This document shows, in pieces, positions 11,108 through 24,560 of a stretch of 64,000 nucleotides of DNA. Under the pieces are notes generated by a model. That model saw nothing but the letters and a program-made list of their open reading frames with translations. It did not search any database and was not told where the DNA came from. This DNA is from Epiperipatus broadwayi (Eukaryota > Onychophora > Udeonychophora > Euonychophora > Peripatidae): NCBI GenBank assembly GCA_028023455.1, contig JAQFVV010012545.1:2757001-2821000 (forward strand), read 5' to 3'. How positions within the stretch are numbered: the first letter of the stretch is position 1; each line of letters opens with the position of its first letter. The position numbers were made by a program, and so were the translations under genes.

Positions 11108-14100
11108 ATACTGTAACCTTTGATTTGTTGCTTCCAAGAAGGATGTAAATTTCATATAATAATCAAAATTTTAAATTTAGAAAACATATAATTGTATTGG
11201 TGTTGATTTTAAATTTATATTCTATATAAATAGTTTAATCTATAGAGAATAAGTGTATGATTTCATTGATGTCAACTTACATCTTTTTATTACATTTATA
11301 TATTTTAAATAAGCATATCAATTATAATAGTATTTAATAGTTATAAGCATGTCTATATTATATGTATTCCAATTTATAATATTTATTAAAACTTACAATA
11401 GTTACAAATGAAAGAGGAATTGAATTTTTATTATAGTGACCCTTTAAATGTGTGTGCAAATATATTTGCAGAGTCTTACTAAACAAGAATAAATTTATTT
11501 ACTGTAAAATATTTTATTTCAATTAGGAATATTAAATTTTATAATATCACAAATTTTAAATAATAATAACAATATTATTTTTTAGATGTGATTATTAATT
11601 AAATATTTTAATTAAAATAATAATTATTATAAAGAATAATTATAATTGTATTTAAACTTAAAATCAATTAAATTTATCAATTTAGTTTTTTAATATTCAG
11701 TTATTTTATTTCAAATTGTAGACAAAAAATTAATTTATGCAGAAAACTGCTAGTTGATTCATATTAAATGACCAATGAAATTGATTTAATTAGTGGACTG
11801 ATGTCATACTGTCTACAATATAAAAAGGTTATGGCAGGCAAAATTTAAAAAAAAAAAGAATTGATTAAAAAGTGGGAGGTAATACCTATTTTTTATTAGT
11901 TCATTAAAAATTTAGAAAAGTTTATTGTATTTTTATTTTTAAGTTAAACAAAAGTACTTGCTATAAGCTGGATAATTATAACATATTTTAAAAAGGATTA
12001 TAAAGCATGAAATAAACAAAAGAATTTCTTCATTGAGGACATGACATCTATCTTATATGTCAACTTGTAGTTGAAAATGTGGTTACTAGTTAAAAAGAAA
12101 ATTATCATTATTATTTTTGGAAAAAAAATGGGAAGAGATTATAAACCAAGTCAGAAGTTTACAGATGTTGTTGCATCAGAGAATATTTTGTCATCTCTTT
12201 ATTTTTAATGAGTTTAATTCTTAAGTTATCTATTCAAAGGAACTTTTATTTAGTGAAAAGATACAGTTATTCTCAGAGTGTAAAAACACTTTATAAAACT
12301 TTAAGAACACTTTATAGAACTTTAAGATAGTTGCTTGATAGTAATTAAAAATATATTTAAAAAAAAAAGTTATATTAAATTAAGTGAATTATATGCTGAA
12401 ATAAAAGTGAAATTTAATAAAGAGAATAAATAATATGTATTTGATTAAAAAGGAAAGAACATTGCCAAAATAATTAATGGTTCTTTTTATATAATATTTA
12501 AAACAAATAATGATAAAGTAATTCTTTCTGTGAGCAAAAGATGTATATTTTGATGAAAAATGTCAAGAGTAGGAGGATTTAAAAAGAGAATCCTTTTATT
12601 TTAATAATGAATATTAAATAAAGAAATGAACTATATTATAACAAACTAGAACTAATTAATATTATGTGTATGTCAACCTTATAAAATAGCTCAGCCAACA
12701 TGAATAAATAGAAGTCCTCCGGGGTTAAAACTGCTTTCAGACTAAGTATATGCTATGTTTTTAATGGAAAATGAGTTATAAACTAATATGTGACATTCAA
12801 AGAACTATTTTAAAACTATTGAATTGTTCCAGAAATTAAAGTGCATTCTAAGGAATTCCAGGATCCTAAAAGAATATTTTTAAGAGCTCAAGAACTTTAA
12901 AGGATTTTATTAATTGTGAATATTTTTTTTTTCTTAAAATATTTTACTTTAAATAATGTGTGTTTCTAGAAGGAGGAGAAAGAAAGTGACAACAAGTAAG
13001 GAAGTTTCAATTGCTGACCGTTGTCATGGTAATAAGGATGTAAAATAGGAGAGGTTTCTGTCTTTAAAAAAAAAAGATTGAAAAACATTTCACTTTAAAT
13101 TTTTTTTTTTTATGTTAATGTTTTGTATTGATATGGTATTTTATGGTAAGACAAAAATTAATTAAATAATTTCTATATTTTTATCAATGTTTAGAATTAA
13201 GATAATTTTAAAATATTATTACATTTTAAATTTATAAATGAAGGCATAATATGCTTAGCTATAAAAAATTTTTTATATGGATATCCTACAGAACTAAGAT
13301 ATCATATTGGGTAATATGATAATAGGATTTTATGCCATTTGAGTATGCCTAAAGAGTAATAATTTGATTGTAATAAAAATGGTATATATGAGAGTATCAA
13401 TTTGTTATATTGATGTATATTTCATAATAGGACTAAATCATAATAATGAGTCAAGAAATGCTATACTGTTAAGATACTTATGAATATATAATGTGAATAT
13501 AACAATATAAATGAGAAATGGAAATAGAGTGAATATAATAGTTAAGGAAATGATTAATGATCTCAAACATTATAATAAATAAAGAATACTATGATGTTTT
13601 GCCATAAGCATAAAAGTTGTTAAATGATCTGTCATAATTATAGATGCATAAAAGATAGATAGATAAAATTGTATTATTAAAAGGAGAAAGCTAATATATA
13701 TGGATGCTGAAAAATATATATGTGTAATATGGATAAGTTGGAATGCCAGGATATGTAATATCATCCTAAAGAACTAATGTTATATGGAGTGGGTTTGATC
13801 CCAAAGATGCCATATTATTGCTGTAGAGAACTGAGAGAAGTTTCATATAAACAATAATTATTATATTCTGTAAGAGCTTTAGAGTTAAGCCAGGATTTAT
13901 TAAGGTGGAGCCATTGAAGTAATAATGACTACCTAAAAGTATAATACCTAGTAAATCAATGTGAGTTGTCTCCATTCCTATATTTTGTGTGGTGGTTTAT
14001 TAAATTAGTTTTTTATCCAAGGTTTTATCTGTGATATTGAAATATAGAATAAGCATCACAAGTAAGTTATTTAAGAATTTATAGTTTTTCTTCATATGAT

Positions 14101-15869
14101 TCAGAATGATAGCATAAGGAAAAGAAAGAGACCATACACAAAACAAATATCATTAAATGTAATATAGGGGGCATACCAATAGCTCAAACAAGCTCTTATT
14201 TAATAAGTGCAGTAAGAGAAAATATTTAAAATCACTATCTAGAATATTCTTATCTCCAGACCAATTGGTTTTTAGCTTATGGCTCACCTCAGAGAGGAGC
14301 TAGAGCATTCACACAATGCAAGAGAAAATATTTAAAATCTCTATCTAGAATATTTTCATCTCCAGACCAATTGGTTTTGAGCTGAGGTGTGCCATATGCT
14401 CCAAACCAATTGGTCTGGAGATAAGAATATTCTAGATAGAGATTTTAAATATTTTCTCTTACTACACTTATTAAATAAGAGCTTGTTTGAGCTATTGATA
14501 CACACTCTATATTACATATTTGTAAATACAAGCTTTTAAAAGCAATGTCACATTATATATGACTTGCTTTATTGATTTTTATTATTAAATGTGATCAGAA
14601 ATAAGAATAACTTATTGTTGGAAGGATAAATGAGATCAACAGGAATGAAGAATATGAATGAAAGATATTTGATAAGTACATAAGATGAATGATAATATTT
14701 TAACGTAGAATATTCTTGATTCAGTTTATTTATTCAAAATATATTATTTGTATTGTATCAAAAATGGAAAAGTATGAAAGTTCTTTAGTAAGTAATAATA
14801 AAATATTGGTATAAGGATTATAAAACTGAATTATAATAACATGGTATAAATTTATAAAACAAGTGTAAAATAATTGATCAATAAAGTATTATTAGAATAA
14901 AAGAGAAATTACTCAAATGTATAAAAACATTAATGATAAATCAATTGACAATATGAATAGAAGTATTTATTTTTAGCTATTATAATGTAAATTTTTTTTT
15001 GTAAATATGTAATTATTCAAATGTAAATGTTATGAATTATTTGTGTTAGAATTTGCAATCCTAATTATTGCTAGATATTTGTTGTTATTAAAAATAAATT
15101 TGTGTTTTGAATTCAAACTTGACAAGTAGTTTTATTTCTTTGTGAATCATTAATATCACAAGGTATAATGAAAAACTGATATATAAAATTTATTAATTGG
15201 ATCTTTTAAGTATAGAATTATAATAAAGAATTTAAACTTAACAAATGAAACATATATCCATTTTAATTTATAATTGGATTAAAGTAATATTCATTTGATA
15301 TTTAGTTTATTCAATATTAAAGTATTGGAATAACTATCTGAAATTTAAATTTAAAGAATTATTATATGTTCAGAGCATTATGAAGATTGATATTATATTT
15401 GAAAGTCACATGTGTATTATAAGGTTTATTTAAATTTAATAAAAGTATAAGATAATAAAAATATTATAAAGTTTATTAACAGGAGTAAACTCTAACTGCT
15501 ATATTATTCAAGATATAAAAAATTAATAAGATAAATTTTATGTTTGTTTGGAAAGATAAAATAGAATGGGTAAATGCTAAAAATAATTAATGTATTCAAA
15601 ATTGAATTATATAATATGAGAGTTTGGTTAATTATAAGGGTTCTGATTATCAGTTCATGATTATTCTGTTTAATAGTAATTATCTATAGAAGTAGAGGGA
15701 TAAATAGTAAAAAGTATTATAAATTATTAATTTAAAATATGTCGGTAATTTATTATTATCATCAATGTATTATTAAATTTACATTAATTATTAAACTGTT
15801 GTTCTGGTTGTGAATTGTAGATTAAAAGTGTAATTATTTTTTAGATACTTGGATTTCAACAAAATCCCA
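11108..15869. repeat. Large diverged segmental repeat, copy B
   Basis: This is the partner of 3205-7985 (see that entry for anchors). Copy B lacks the family 3 insertion at the A position and the family 1 motif. It has its own family 3 insertion at 14161-14583, which A lacks. Two adjacent minus-strand frames at 13570-13764 and 13766-13975 are not preserved in copy A and are rejected as genes. Confidence 0.8.
14161..14583. mobile_element. Fold-back element, family 3, copy B
   Basis: A 423-bp insertion is flanked by ATTAAATGT direct repeats (14152-14160 and 14584-14592). Segmental copy A has no such insertion at the matching site. It is the family seen at 5565-5935 in opposite orientation; both ends match, including CAATAAAGCAAGTCATATAT and its complement. 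A sub-motif of about 55 bp ending in AGACCAATTGGTTTT occurs three times: forward at about 14214 and 14323, and reverse from about 14400. The element therefore contains both a direct and an inverted copy. Minus-strand reading gives CTGAGGT, GAGC/GCTC around CATAA, AAAAC, CAATTG, GTC, a decayed hammerhead-like layout. Confidence 0.75.
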
Positions 15870-16208
15870 CTTGCTGTTCAATTGTCTGTTAATTATTATT
15901 ATTATGCTTACTTAAAGAATAATCATTATCCCTGAGATATCAATAGGATAGCAATAATTATTTAGATTAATTCAATTTGTGTTCTTTTTAAAATTATTAT
16001 ATTTATGATTTCTTATAAATATAAAAGAGAATCTTATTTATTATTTCCCATGAATTATTATGATAATCATTATATACTGCAAGCATTTTCTTAATGATTA
16101 TAACAGGATGATAGCTGGAGAGTTTCTGCAATAGCAATGCCATTGTGAAGTATATTTCATATGCTTCTCAATGTCAAAATCTATACATTTGTGACAGATC
16201 CTGTAGTG

Positions 16209-16587
16209 CAGGGGTGGCCAACTTTTGTGTTCATAAGATCTACTTTTTATTTTAAAAATGTTTTGCGATCGACTTGTTGTCATAGGCAACTCATGTCCAG
16301 GGGAATTAAAGCAACATGAATAATTATTAACAATATTTATTAATTCAAATTAGCTACATTAAATCAAGATTAAAAATATTATTTTCAATAATGATACAGC
16401 TTAGTGGACTTCACCTATTTAGAAATGAAAAAAAAATTTAGAACAAAAATAACAAAAAAACTTGAAAATCTTGACTTAATTTGTTTCACTCGTTACCCGA
16501 CAGCTCTTGCCAGATTGGCCTTGTGATCAACCAAAAATGGCTTTGTGATCGATTAGTGGATCACGATCAACTTGTTGGACACTCCCA
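16209..16587. mobile_element. hAT-like MITE with 8-bp target duplication
   Basis: The 8-bp direct repeat CTGTAGTG flanks the unit exactly (16201-16208 and 16588-16595). The left end reads CAGGGGTGGCCAAC and the right end, complemented, TGGGAGTGTCCAAC. Subterminal inverted strings such as GCGATCGACTTGTTG and its partner near 16550-16575 also pair. An 8-bp duplication and a CAGGGGTGG-type end are features of hAT elements. At 379 bp and with no transposase it is a non-autonomous MITE. The two short frames overlapping it (16098-16289 minus, 16481-16720 plus) are not genes. Confidence 0.8.
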
Positions 16588-16599
16588 CTGTAGTGTATC

Positions 16600-18017
16600 T
16601 TATGTTAGTTGTATTAAATTAGGTAGAATCTCATTATCACATTGTACACCATACATTATCGTTTTGGTCATCTTACTTCCTCATATCATCTCTTTTGGAA
16701 GGTTACAATATATATATTGATTTTATTACTTTGGACCAGTATTTGATTCATTAAATCAAAAAGTTGCAGCAGTGTTTGAAATTAGCTGCATTTTTACCAA
16801 GTTTATGTATATTACATGATTGAGAATAAGTTAGTGGAAAAAATGAGATGGAAACTAGTGTTAAATAGAAAGAACCATAACTCCAATTTTGTTTTCTAGC
16901 TTTACTTTTGGAATAGTTTAATACTCAGATAGTTTCATGAAGCTACTTATAGTATACTATATAAAATTGATAGCTGAGTTTTTAATATGAAACAATTAAA
17001 AATAAAAAAACAAGAACTATACCTTTTTGATTTTTAGATTTATACTATGCTATCAATTGTGCATTATTTGCCAATTGAAAATATGATTTATAGAATGTGT
17101 TAATGTTTTCAATGTAGTCTATGAAGATTTGAGTTCAACAATTAATGTTTAAAATCAAGTTCTTAATCAACTAGTGATGGGGTAAAAACTTCAGCAATTT
17201 TTAGTCTGGAGGATTATCATCTTGAAAATGAATGAATCAACTTAAACATCTTACTAACTTTTTAGATAAAAAGTTGAATTTAAATGTTGAGGTACAATAC
17301 AGAATCTAATGAGTTGCTGCTAGATAACTAATTGATTAGATTAATTATATATAGAGCTTTATTTTGCCCCATTTAGTTATGTAGATCCCCTACCAATATA
17401 ACATAAAAGCATTATAAAAATTTCATTTAAGGGTGCTTTGTAAGATTTTAAAAATATAATGATAAGATTATTAAACCAATTAATGTTTTCCAACTTCATA
17501 GTGATGATATTACTTAACAGCATATTATTGGATTGAATATCTGAATCAAATGAACAGTAATAATTCCTAAATAAGGTTCATCAGAAATTTGAGCATAGTT
17601 TGTGTGAGAAATGTCTCACCTCATTTGTAATGTAAAAATTATCTCAAAGACATTTTAATGAAATGCAATATCGATTGTCTTTGATTGGCAAAATATCTCT
17701 GAAGATAGGAATACAAAGAACAGCTACAATTAGGCAAAGTGTTGACCTCATTGGAAAAATAAAGTTTGCCTAAGTTTGCAATTAGCAAAGCAATTTGTTT
17801 ATAAAATTAGGAATTCTTGAATAATCAAATTTTGAGACCAGAATACAATACGTGTGGACATATTAAAGTCTTAAGAATTGGTCTGTATAATCATTGTATT
17901 TTATTTTTTGTCTTTTTTTCTTCTTCTGAAATTTGGGGACGATTGTTACTGATGATGATGCAAAATTACATCACGCAATCTCGTTATTTTTAATCTCAAA
18001 ATAAAAAAACTAGTCTT
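16600..18017. other. Non-coding AT-rich stretch
   Basis: I see no coding frame, RNA gene or recognisable repeat here. Composition is slightly less extreme than the first 16 kb. Confidence 0.5.
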
Positions 18018-18122
18018 GCATTGGTGGTCGAGAGGTCAGCGCGACAGCTTTGCACTTGCAGGCAGTTGCCAGGGTTGCAGGTTCGCGTCCCGGCCTATGC
18101 TATGACACTTAAAAAACAAAAA
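18018..18122 (+). repeat. tRNA-derived SINE, subfamily A
   Basis: The sequence begins GCATTGGTGGTCGAGAGG (box A-like) and contains GGTTCGCGTCCC (box B), then a tail TATGACACTTAAAAAA. It matches 40658-40769 almost throughout. The anticodon-arm region contains an extra TTGCACTTGCAG-like segment relative to a tRNA, so this is not a functional tRNA gene. Internal pol III boxes plus an A-rich tail define a very short SINE of about 100 bp. I found no clear target duplication. Confidence 0.75.
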
Positions 18123-20116
18123 TTAAATCTTCTAAAAAGTAAAAAATATTCGTATAATATTGTATATCTCTTTTTTTTTTCAAAGAAATCCTAGGCCGTA
18201 AGTTAAGTTCTCTATTGGTAGTTTGCCATCGGCAAGCCACTCCCATAACATACTTTATTGATCTCAGTGTTTAGATTTACTGAATAAACTCCAATTAGTC
18301 GTACATCATTAAAATGAAAAAATTAATATTTTACTAGTTGAAAAATTGAAAGCAATCACTAGAAAAAACAAATGGAGTTAACATTTTATAGAAATTGGCC
18401 CGATACTAATCAAAGATTACTTGTTGTTATAGTAACGCTGAAAATGTCTACTTTTTTTTTTTTTTTTTACATTAAGAAAACATTCCATCGACATAGTTTA
18501 AGCTCAGTCCCTGATTGCTTAAAGTTACGTTTATATTTTTAATAAAGCTAACAGCTTTGCTGTACGTTATTAATAATTTTGAAAGAGTTTGACCTTGAAT
18601 TAAATAAAACATGATAAGATTTCTTAAAATTAATTAACTGAAAAAGAAAAGGGTATAAATGTAGTACAGAATTAAAAATAATAGTCAACCTAAAACTATT
18701 TATATACCTAATGTTATTCCTTTACACTGTAGCTATAAATATTAAAAGTGGGTGAACGACATGAATAGACTTTGATCAGTGAAAATTAGTTATTACATAA
18801 TTATCTTTATGCAGAAAAATATGTCGTCATAATTTTATATTCTATGGCCAGATAGGAAGCTTAATCATTATATTAAAAATTTTGTTCAATATTTACACTA
18901 AGAAAAAAAAAAGCCGCTTCACATAGGCCTTGGGTTTACTGGAGAAATAATTATTTGTAATTTTGCATAATTCTCAATCATTATTTGCTTATCGCAATTT
19001 TTTTTTTTTAAAAAAAGCTCTTTTTATTTATCTCGTAAAACATATCTTATTATTCATTGATTAACAGTCTTTTTCCCTTCTAGATAAGAGAACTAAGTTC
19101 ACTTTTAAATTAAAGTTGTACGTAATATTTACCTCGAGCGAACTCCTCCCAAGCTTTTTCAGAAGGATGATGGTAAAATCAAAATTATAATAAACACATT
19201 ATTTGGTAGTGTTTAGCAGTGACATACATATATATAACTGCCCAACCCTGCCGCATACATAAAAGTGTCTTTAAACAAGGTTAATGCGCCCCCCCCCCCC
19301 ACCACTCCGCCAGTCTTTGTAAATTTAAACATTTTTTCCTCAGCGTTTTAGCGATATTAATTCTATTATATTCTTGTAGCTTCCTTTAAGGTGTCAATTT
19401 ATTTTATTTCTATAAAATTCCTCAGGATTTATCACATATGGTAAAATGATACAAAAAAAAAAAGGTAAAAAAAAATTTTTTTGAAACAATATTTAAATAA
19501 TACCTTTAAACAAAAATATTCAGGTATTTATTTAGTAAATTTGAAATTTTTAATTTTTCTTTCAAAAGTTTTCATATTATTTTTTGGATAATACGGCAAA
19601 ATTGCTAATAGAGATGGGAAATATCTGCAAATAAGGTAATTTTATTAATATCTAAGTGTTTTTATCATATTTAAAAGAAAATCCACCACCACACCTACTC
19701 ATGAAACATTGCACTATTTCCCTCTCCTTCTTGGATCAACTCTGATATTACATAGGTAATTAAATAATAGATAAGTTACACACCTGGTTATTAAAAATAT
19801 TATATAAATTCAGAATATGATTCTTTGGAATGCTTCACTCCTGAGCTCCATCCTGCATAGAAAGGAGCAAAGAGAGCCTGAATTGTTTCTATTATTATTT
19901 TTGAATCAATATTTAGATAAACTTTAATCAGCAAGTGTTTGAAAATCCATTGTAAATCTTTCATGCAAAACCTTATTCATGTTTTCTATTAACAAACTTA
20001 TATTCCTTTAATAATAAAATATTTACACTATTATTCAATTTTTATGTGGTATTATTCCTATTAATAACTATAATTTATTATACATATAGTCCCATATTTT
20101 AAATATTCATACTTAC
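18123..20116. other. Non-coding stretch with homopolymers
   Basis: It contains long A and T runs and a C run at about 19289-19299. A sequence near 18190-18260 has higher GC but no recognisable identity. I see no gene. Confidence 0.5.
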
Positions 20117-20132
20117 ATTGTTTATTGTTATA

Positions 20133-20598
20133 TATAGGGTATATGAGCACAGACTTTCACATGACCCACCACTCTCCACTCTATCTCATAACGCTGATAT
20201 ACTTGAACACATATATGTCGAAAAGATAAATAATCAGCCTCAGGGTGGCCTTTGAGCATTCCATCATCAGATTTTCAATTGGATGGACAGTTGAAGAGTA
20301 GGAGTGTGGAGTGGATTGAAGCCTGTCCATTAAAGTAATGAAGATTGGCTATCTTAATATATTTCTGAGCACTTATTGCATATATGAGTGGAGATGATAA
20401 TCTGGACCAACTGATGATTGCTGGTTTAGCATGAAATATGTATATTGATGTTTATTTATCTTTTTGACATATATGTGTTCAAGTGTATCAATGTTATGAG
20501 ATAGAGTGGACAGTGGTGGGTCGTGTGAAAGTCTGTGCTCATATACCCTATGTATTACATATATAGATACAGGTATATAATAAGCCTGTATATCAGTT
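20133..20598. mobile_element. Fold-back element, family 4, with 16-bp target duplication
   Basis: The 16-bp direct repeat ATTGTTTATTGTTATA flanks it exactly (20117-20132 and 20599-20614). Its ends are inverted arms of about 95 bp: AGGGTATATGAGCACAGAC near 20137 against its complement near 20533-20551. On the plus strand, 20410-20435 reads CTGATGA, TGCT/AGCA as a 4-bp hairpin around GGTTT, then GAAA. The left arm has TCATCAG at the corresponding place (from about 20264) but a different spacer. No protein is encoded. Length, fold-back layout and long target duplication match the family 3 elements. Confidence 0.75.
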
Positions 20599-20870
20599 AT
20601 TGTTTATTGTTATAACTTTTATATTTTATTAGGACCACCAAACTAGGTTAACTTTAAATAACATGACTCTTACATTCCATTAACATTTTCTTGTTAAAAA
20701 GTTCTTCATGTTATAAATTCATTTGTTACTTTTAATTCAGAACCTCTCCAACACAAAACTTGTTTATATTTTTTTATTAACAAAAATAGTTTCACTTGTT
20801 TTTGTTCAATAATAAAATATTTACATTACAATATTATATGTTTGAATGTTTATTAATAAGTCCTATTATA

Positions 20871-21990
<1,120 letters not shown>

Positions 21991-21999
21991 AATTTACTA

Positions 22000-23830
22000 A
22001 TTTAATTCTTTAAAAAAAAAAATTAGTTTCAAGTATTAATTTATTTTAAGATCACATATGTGTTTAACTTCTTTTAAAATCAAATAAAGCATTTGACCTA
22101 TTTTTAAAACCCATTAATGCACAAATAATGGTACGTTTTCGATTTTATCTTTAAATTTGTTTGCAATCGCAAACTCCTGCCCTATTACAAACAGATCTTA
22201 TACTAAGCATAAATAAAAAAAATGTAATACATATTTTAAAAAGATTAGTTTAAATTTTAGATAAGACTTCTAAAATTGAAAAGTTTATAAAAAACAAAGT
22301 TCAGATTTGATTAAGAGAAAAGTCTATAGTTCATATTTAAAGGAAAATAAAGTTCAGAGATTTTAAATTAAAGAGAGTTTATAGTTCATTTTTATCATAT
22401 ATAATTTATACTTTCCTTTCTCCAGGCTCGTTCCTTCACGAAGAAGATCTGAGTTTATGCAAGGGCCATTTCTTGTAGACGATGACGATTTACGATGATT
22501 TATGAAGACGATTCCAGTGGTTTGATCCTGGGATACATGGAGATGAAAGCTGCCTTTGGCTGGCTGATCCGAGGGAAGCGTGATTAAAACAGATTACATT
22601 TTGATAATGGCAACAATAATTCAAATTTTTTTCTTTTACGATGACAAACGAATTCAAAAATTCTAATTTTCTAATTAATTATTTCTTCTGAATTTTTCCT
22701 TTTATGGTCCTGAAGCATCTTATCTAGGAATGTAAGGATCCATCTGACATATTAAGTAGATTTTTCCTCTGTGGTCTGTGTATATTTCTTGGGCGGGAAA
22801 AGCAAGTCTTTTGTTTCTATCTCTTGACTCTTATCTATTTCATAGGAATCTTTTTAATGGTCATTTTGCCCTAAGGACCTGTTTGTAATTTTATTTTTGT
22901 TAAAAACTCTCTTTGTTATTTTTAAGATTAAAAGGTTTTTATTATATTTATTTTAAGATTAGAATCTTTGCTTCGATTCTAAAATTTTTTTAAGCTTATT
23001 TCCTTTCAATATTTAAATGAAACTTATTAATAAATTAATAAGTCATTATTTGTGCATTTTGAATGTCTATGCTTTTAATTCATTATTAGATATCTACAAA
23101 AAAAAAATTAAGTATACTAAAATTTAAATGTAACGTATATATATATATATATATCCCGTTATAATATATATTATATTTCATTATATAGTTTAATAATTAG
23201 GGCTTTAGCCAGGATTACCTTAAGGGAAGAAATTTTAAATTTTCTTATTTAGGTTGCTTAATCAATGCCCTGCACTTTATTTTGTTTATTCATAAGTTAT
23301 GTTAAATAAATAATAAAAAAAAAATTAAACGGTTTGTTCCACTAGATCCATTTTTAGACTTTGTTAATAGTGCAATCATGTAGGGTTTACATTAAATATT
23401 ATTGTTACCATGAAATTTTTTAAGAATTAAATATTTTCACATGCAATAATATCTTTTCAAAAATGTGTTTTTGGGTTCATTCTATTTTTTTTTAAGATTT
23501 GGATTGTAGTGTTTGATCAATTACAAGTTTTTACTAAAAATTGCATCCAAGAAAAAGCTATTTAGTAAAACACAAAAAGATAATACAGCATATAAAAAAG
23601 TGAGAAAAAGATTACATTATTAAAAATATTTTGAACACAGAGTAAGGCCTTACATTTCAGAGTCAGCCATTCTGCTAAAACTCTAAGGTGAATGTGACAT
23701 TTAAACTGTAAAATCTCATTGATTGCCTCATTTTGAAGCTATTGGGGTCATTTAAAAAAATGTAGTGCACCATATATTATTCCCAGTAAACATTTTTGCT
23801 GATTTTGTCAAATTTAGATAAAACTAGCTT
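22000..23830. other. Non-coding stretch with a GC-richer island at 22425-22600
   Basis: Most of the stretch is AT-rich. The island near 22425-22600 (TTCCTTCACGAAGAAGATC through GATCCGAGGGAAGCGTG) has clearly higher GC, but stops lie in all useful frames and I recognise no product. A TA tract lies near 23134-23154. Confidence 0.45.
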
Positions 23831-23836
23831 AGTTTT

Positions 23837-23931
23837 GTCAAGCATTGGTGGCCTAGTGGTTAGCACGACTGCCTTCCAGGCAGCAGGCCCGGGTTCAATT
23901 CCAAGTCAATGTTTTGACATTTAAAAAAAAT
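23837..23931 (+). repeat. tRNA-Gly(UCC)-derived SINE, subfamily B, with target duplication
   Basis: From GCATTGGTGG to TCAATGT the sequence can be laid out as a glycine tRNA with anticodon TCC: acceptor pairs survive as Watson-Crick or G-T, and the anticodon arm is CTGC CTTCCAG GCAG. The T stem has two mismatches (CCGGG against CCAAG), which argues against a working tRNA. A TTTGACATTTAAAAAAAA tail follows. The direct repeat CTAGCTTAGTTTT (23824-23836 and 23932-23944) flanks the unit and shows retroposition. Copy 50606-50700 belongs to the same subfamily. Confidence 0.8.
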
Positions 23932-24091
23932 CTAGCTTAGTTTTACTGAACTGTAACCACAAGCTAAATTACTGTGCAATATTTTTAAAATAAATTTTAT
24001 TTTTAAATAAATATATTAATAATAATATGTAACTTTTTCTATAAATTAGGATATTTAAATAAAAATGATTGGGAAATCTAAACATTTTCAA

Positions 24092-24560
24092 TTACATATA
24101 AATTTTATTAATTATAATGATGGAAGGGCATTGGCTTGTTCAGTTTTGTGCAATGGTAGAATATATATGAAATATATTTTGAGATTTGAGTAATTGTTTA
24201 CAGTAAGTTTAAGTAAAAAAATATTCCTCTTATATTTAAATAATAAATATTTACAGCAGAAGGTTTTTTAAAGAATAAAGTGATTTAGAAATCGAAACAT
24301 TTACATATAAGTTTTATTAATTATTTTTACCAAATGGCATTGACCTGTTTATGTTTAGCATAATGATAAGAGTATATATTGAGCTCATAACTTTAAATTC
24401 GAGGCTCAGGTAATTGTCACAAATAAGTTTAAGTAAAGAATTATTCTCAAATTTAAATAAAAAATATTTACACTCAGAACATATTTCTAATGATGAAGTG
24501 AATTAAAAATATAAATTATTTTTATTTACATATAAATTTTATTAATTATCTCGGTGTCTT
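24092..24560. repeat. Diverged tandem units of about 210-235 bp
   Basis: The string TTACATATAANTTTTATTAATTA recurs near 24092, 24301 and 24536. Between recurrences there are matching GGCATTG, AAGTTTAAGTAAA and AAATATTTACA strings. Each unit contains weak tRNA-like pieces (TTTAGCAT and AAATTCGAGGC near 24356-24404), so it may be an old SINE-containing tandem. Confidence 0.55.

Noticed and set aside
23837-23910. Functional tRNA-Gly(UCC) gene
   Set aside because: The T stem has two mismatches, and the unit has a SINE tail and a 13-bp target duplication.
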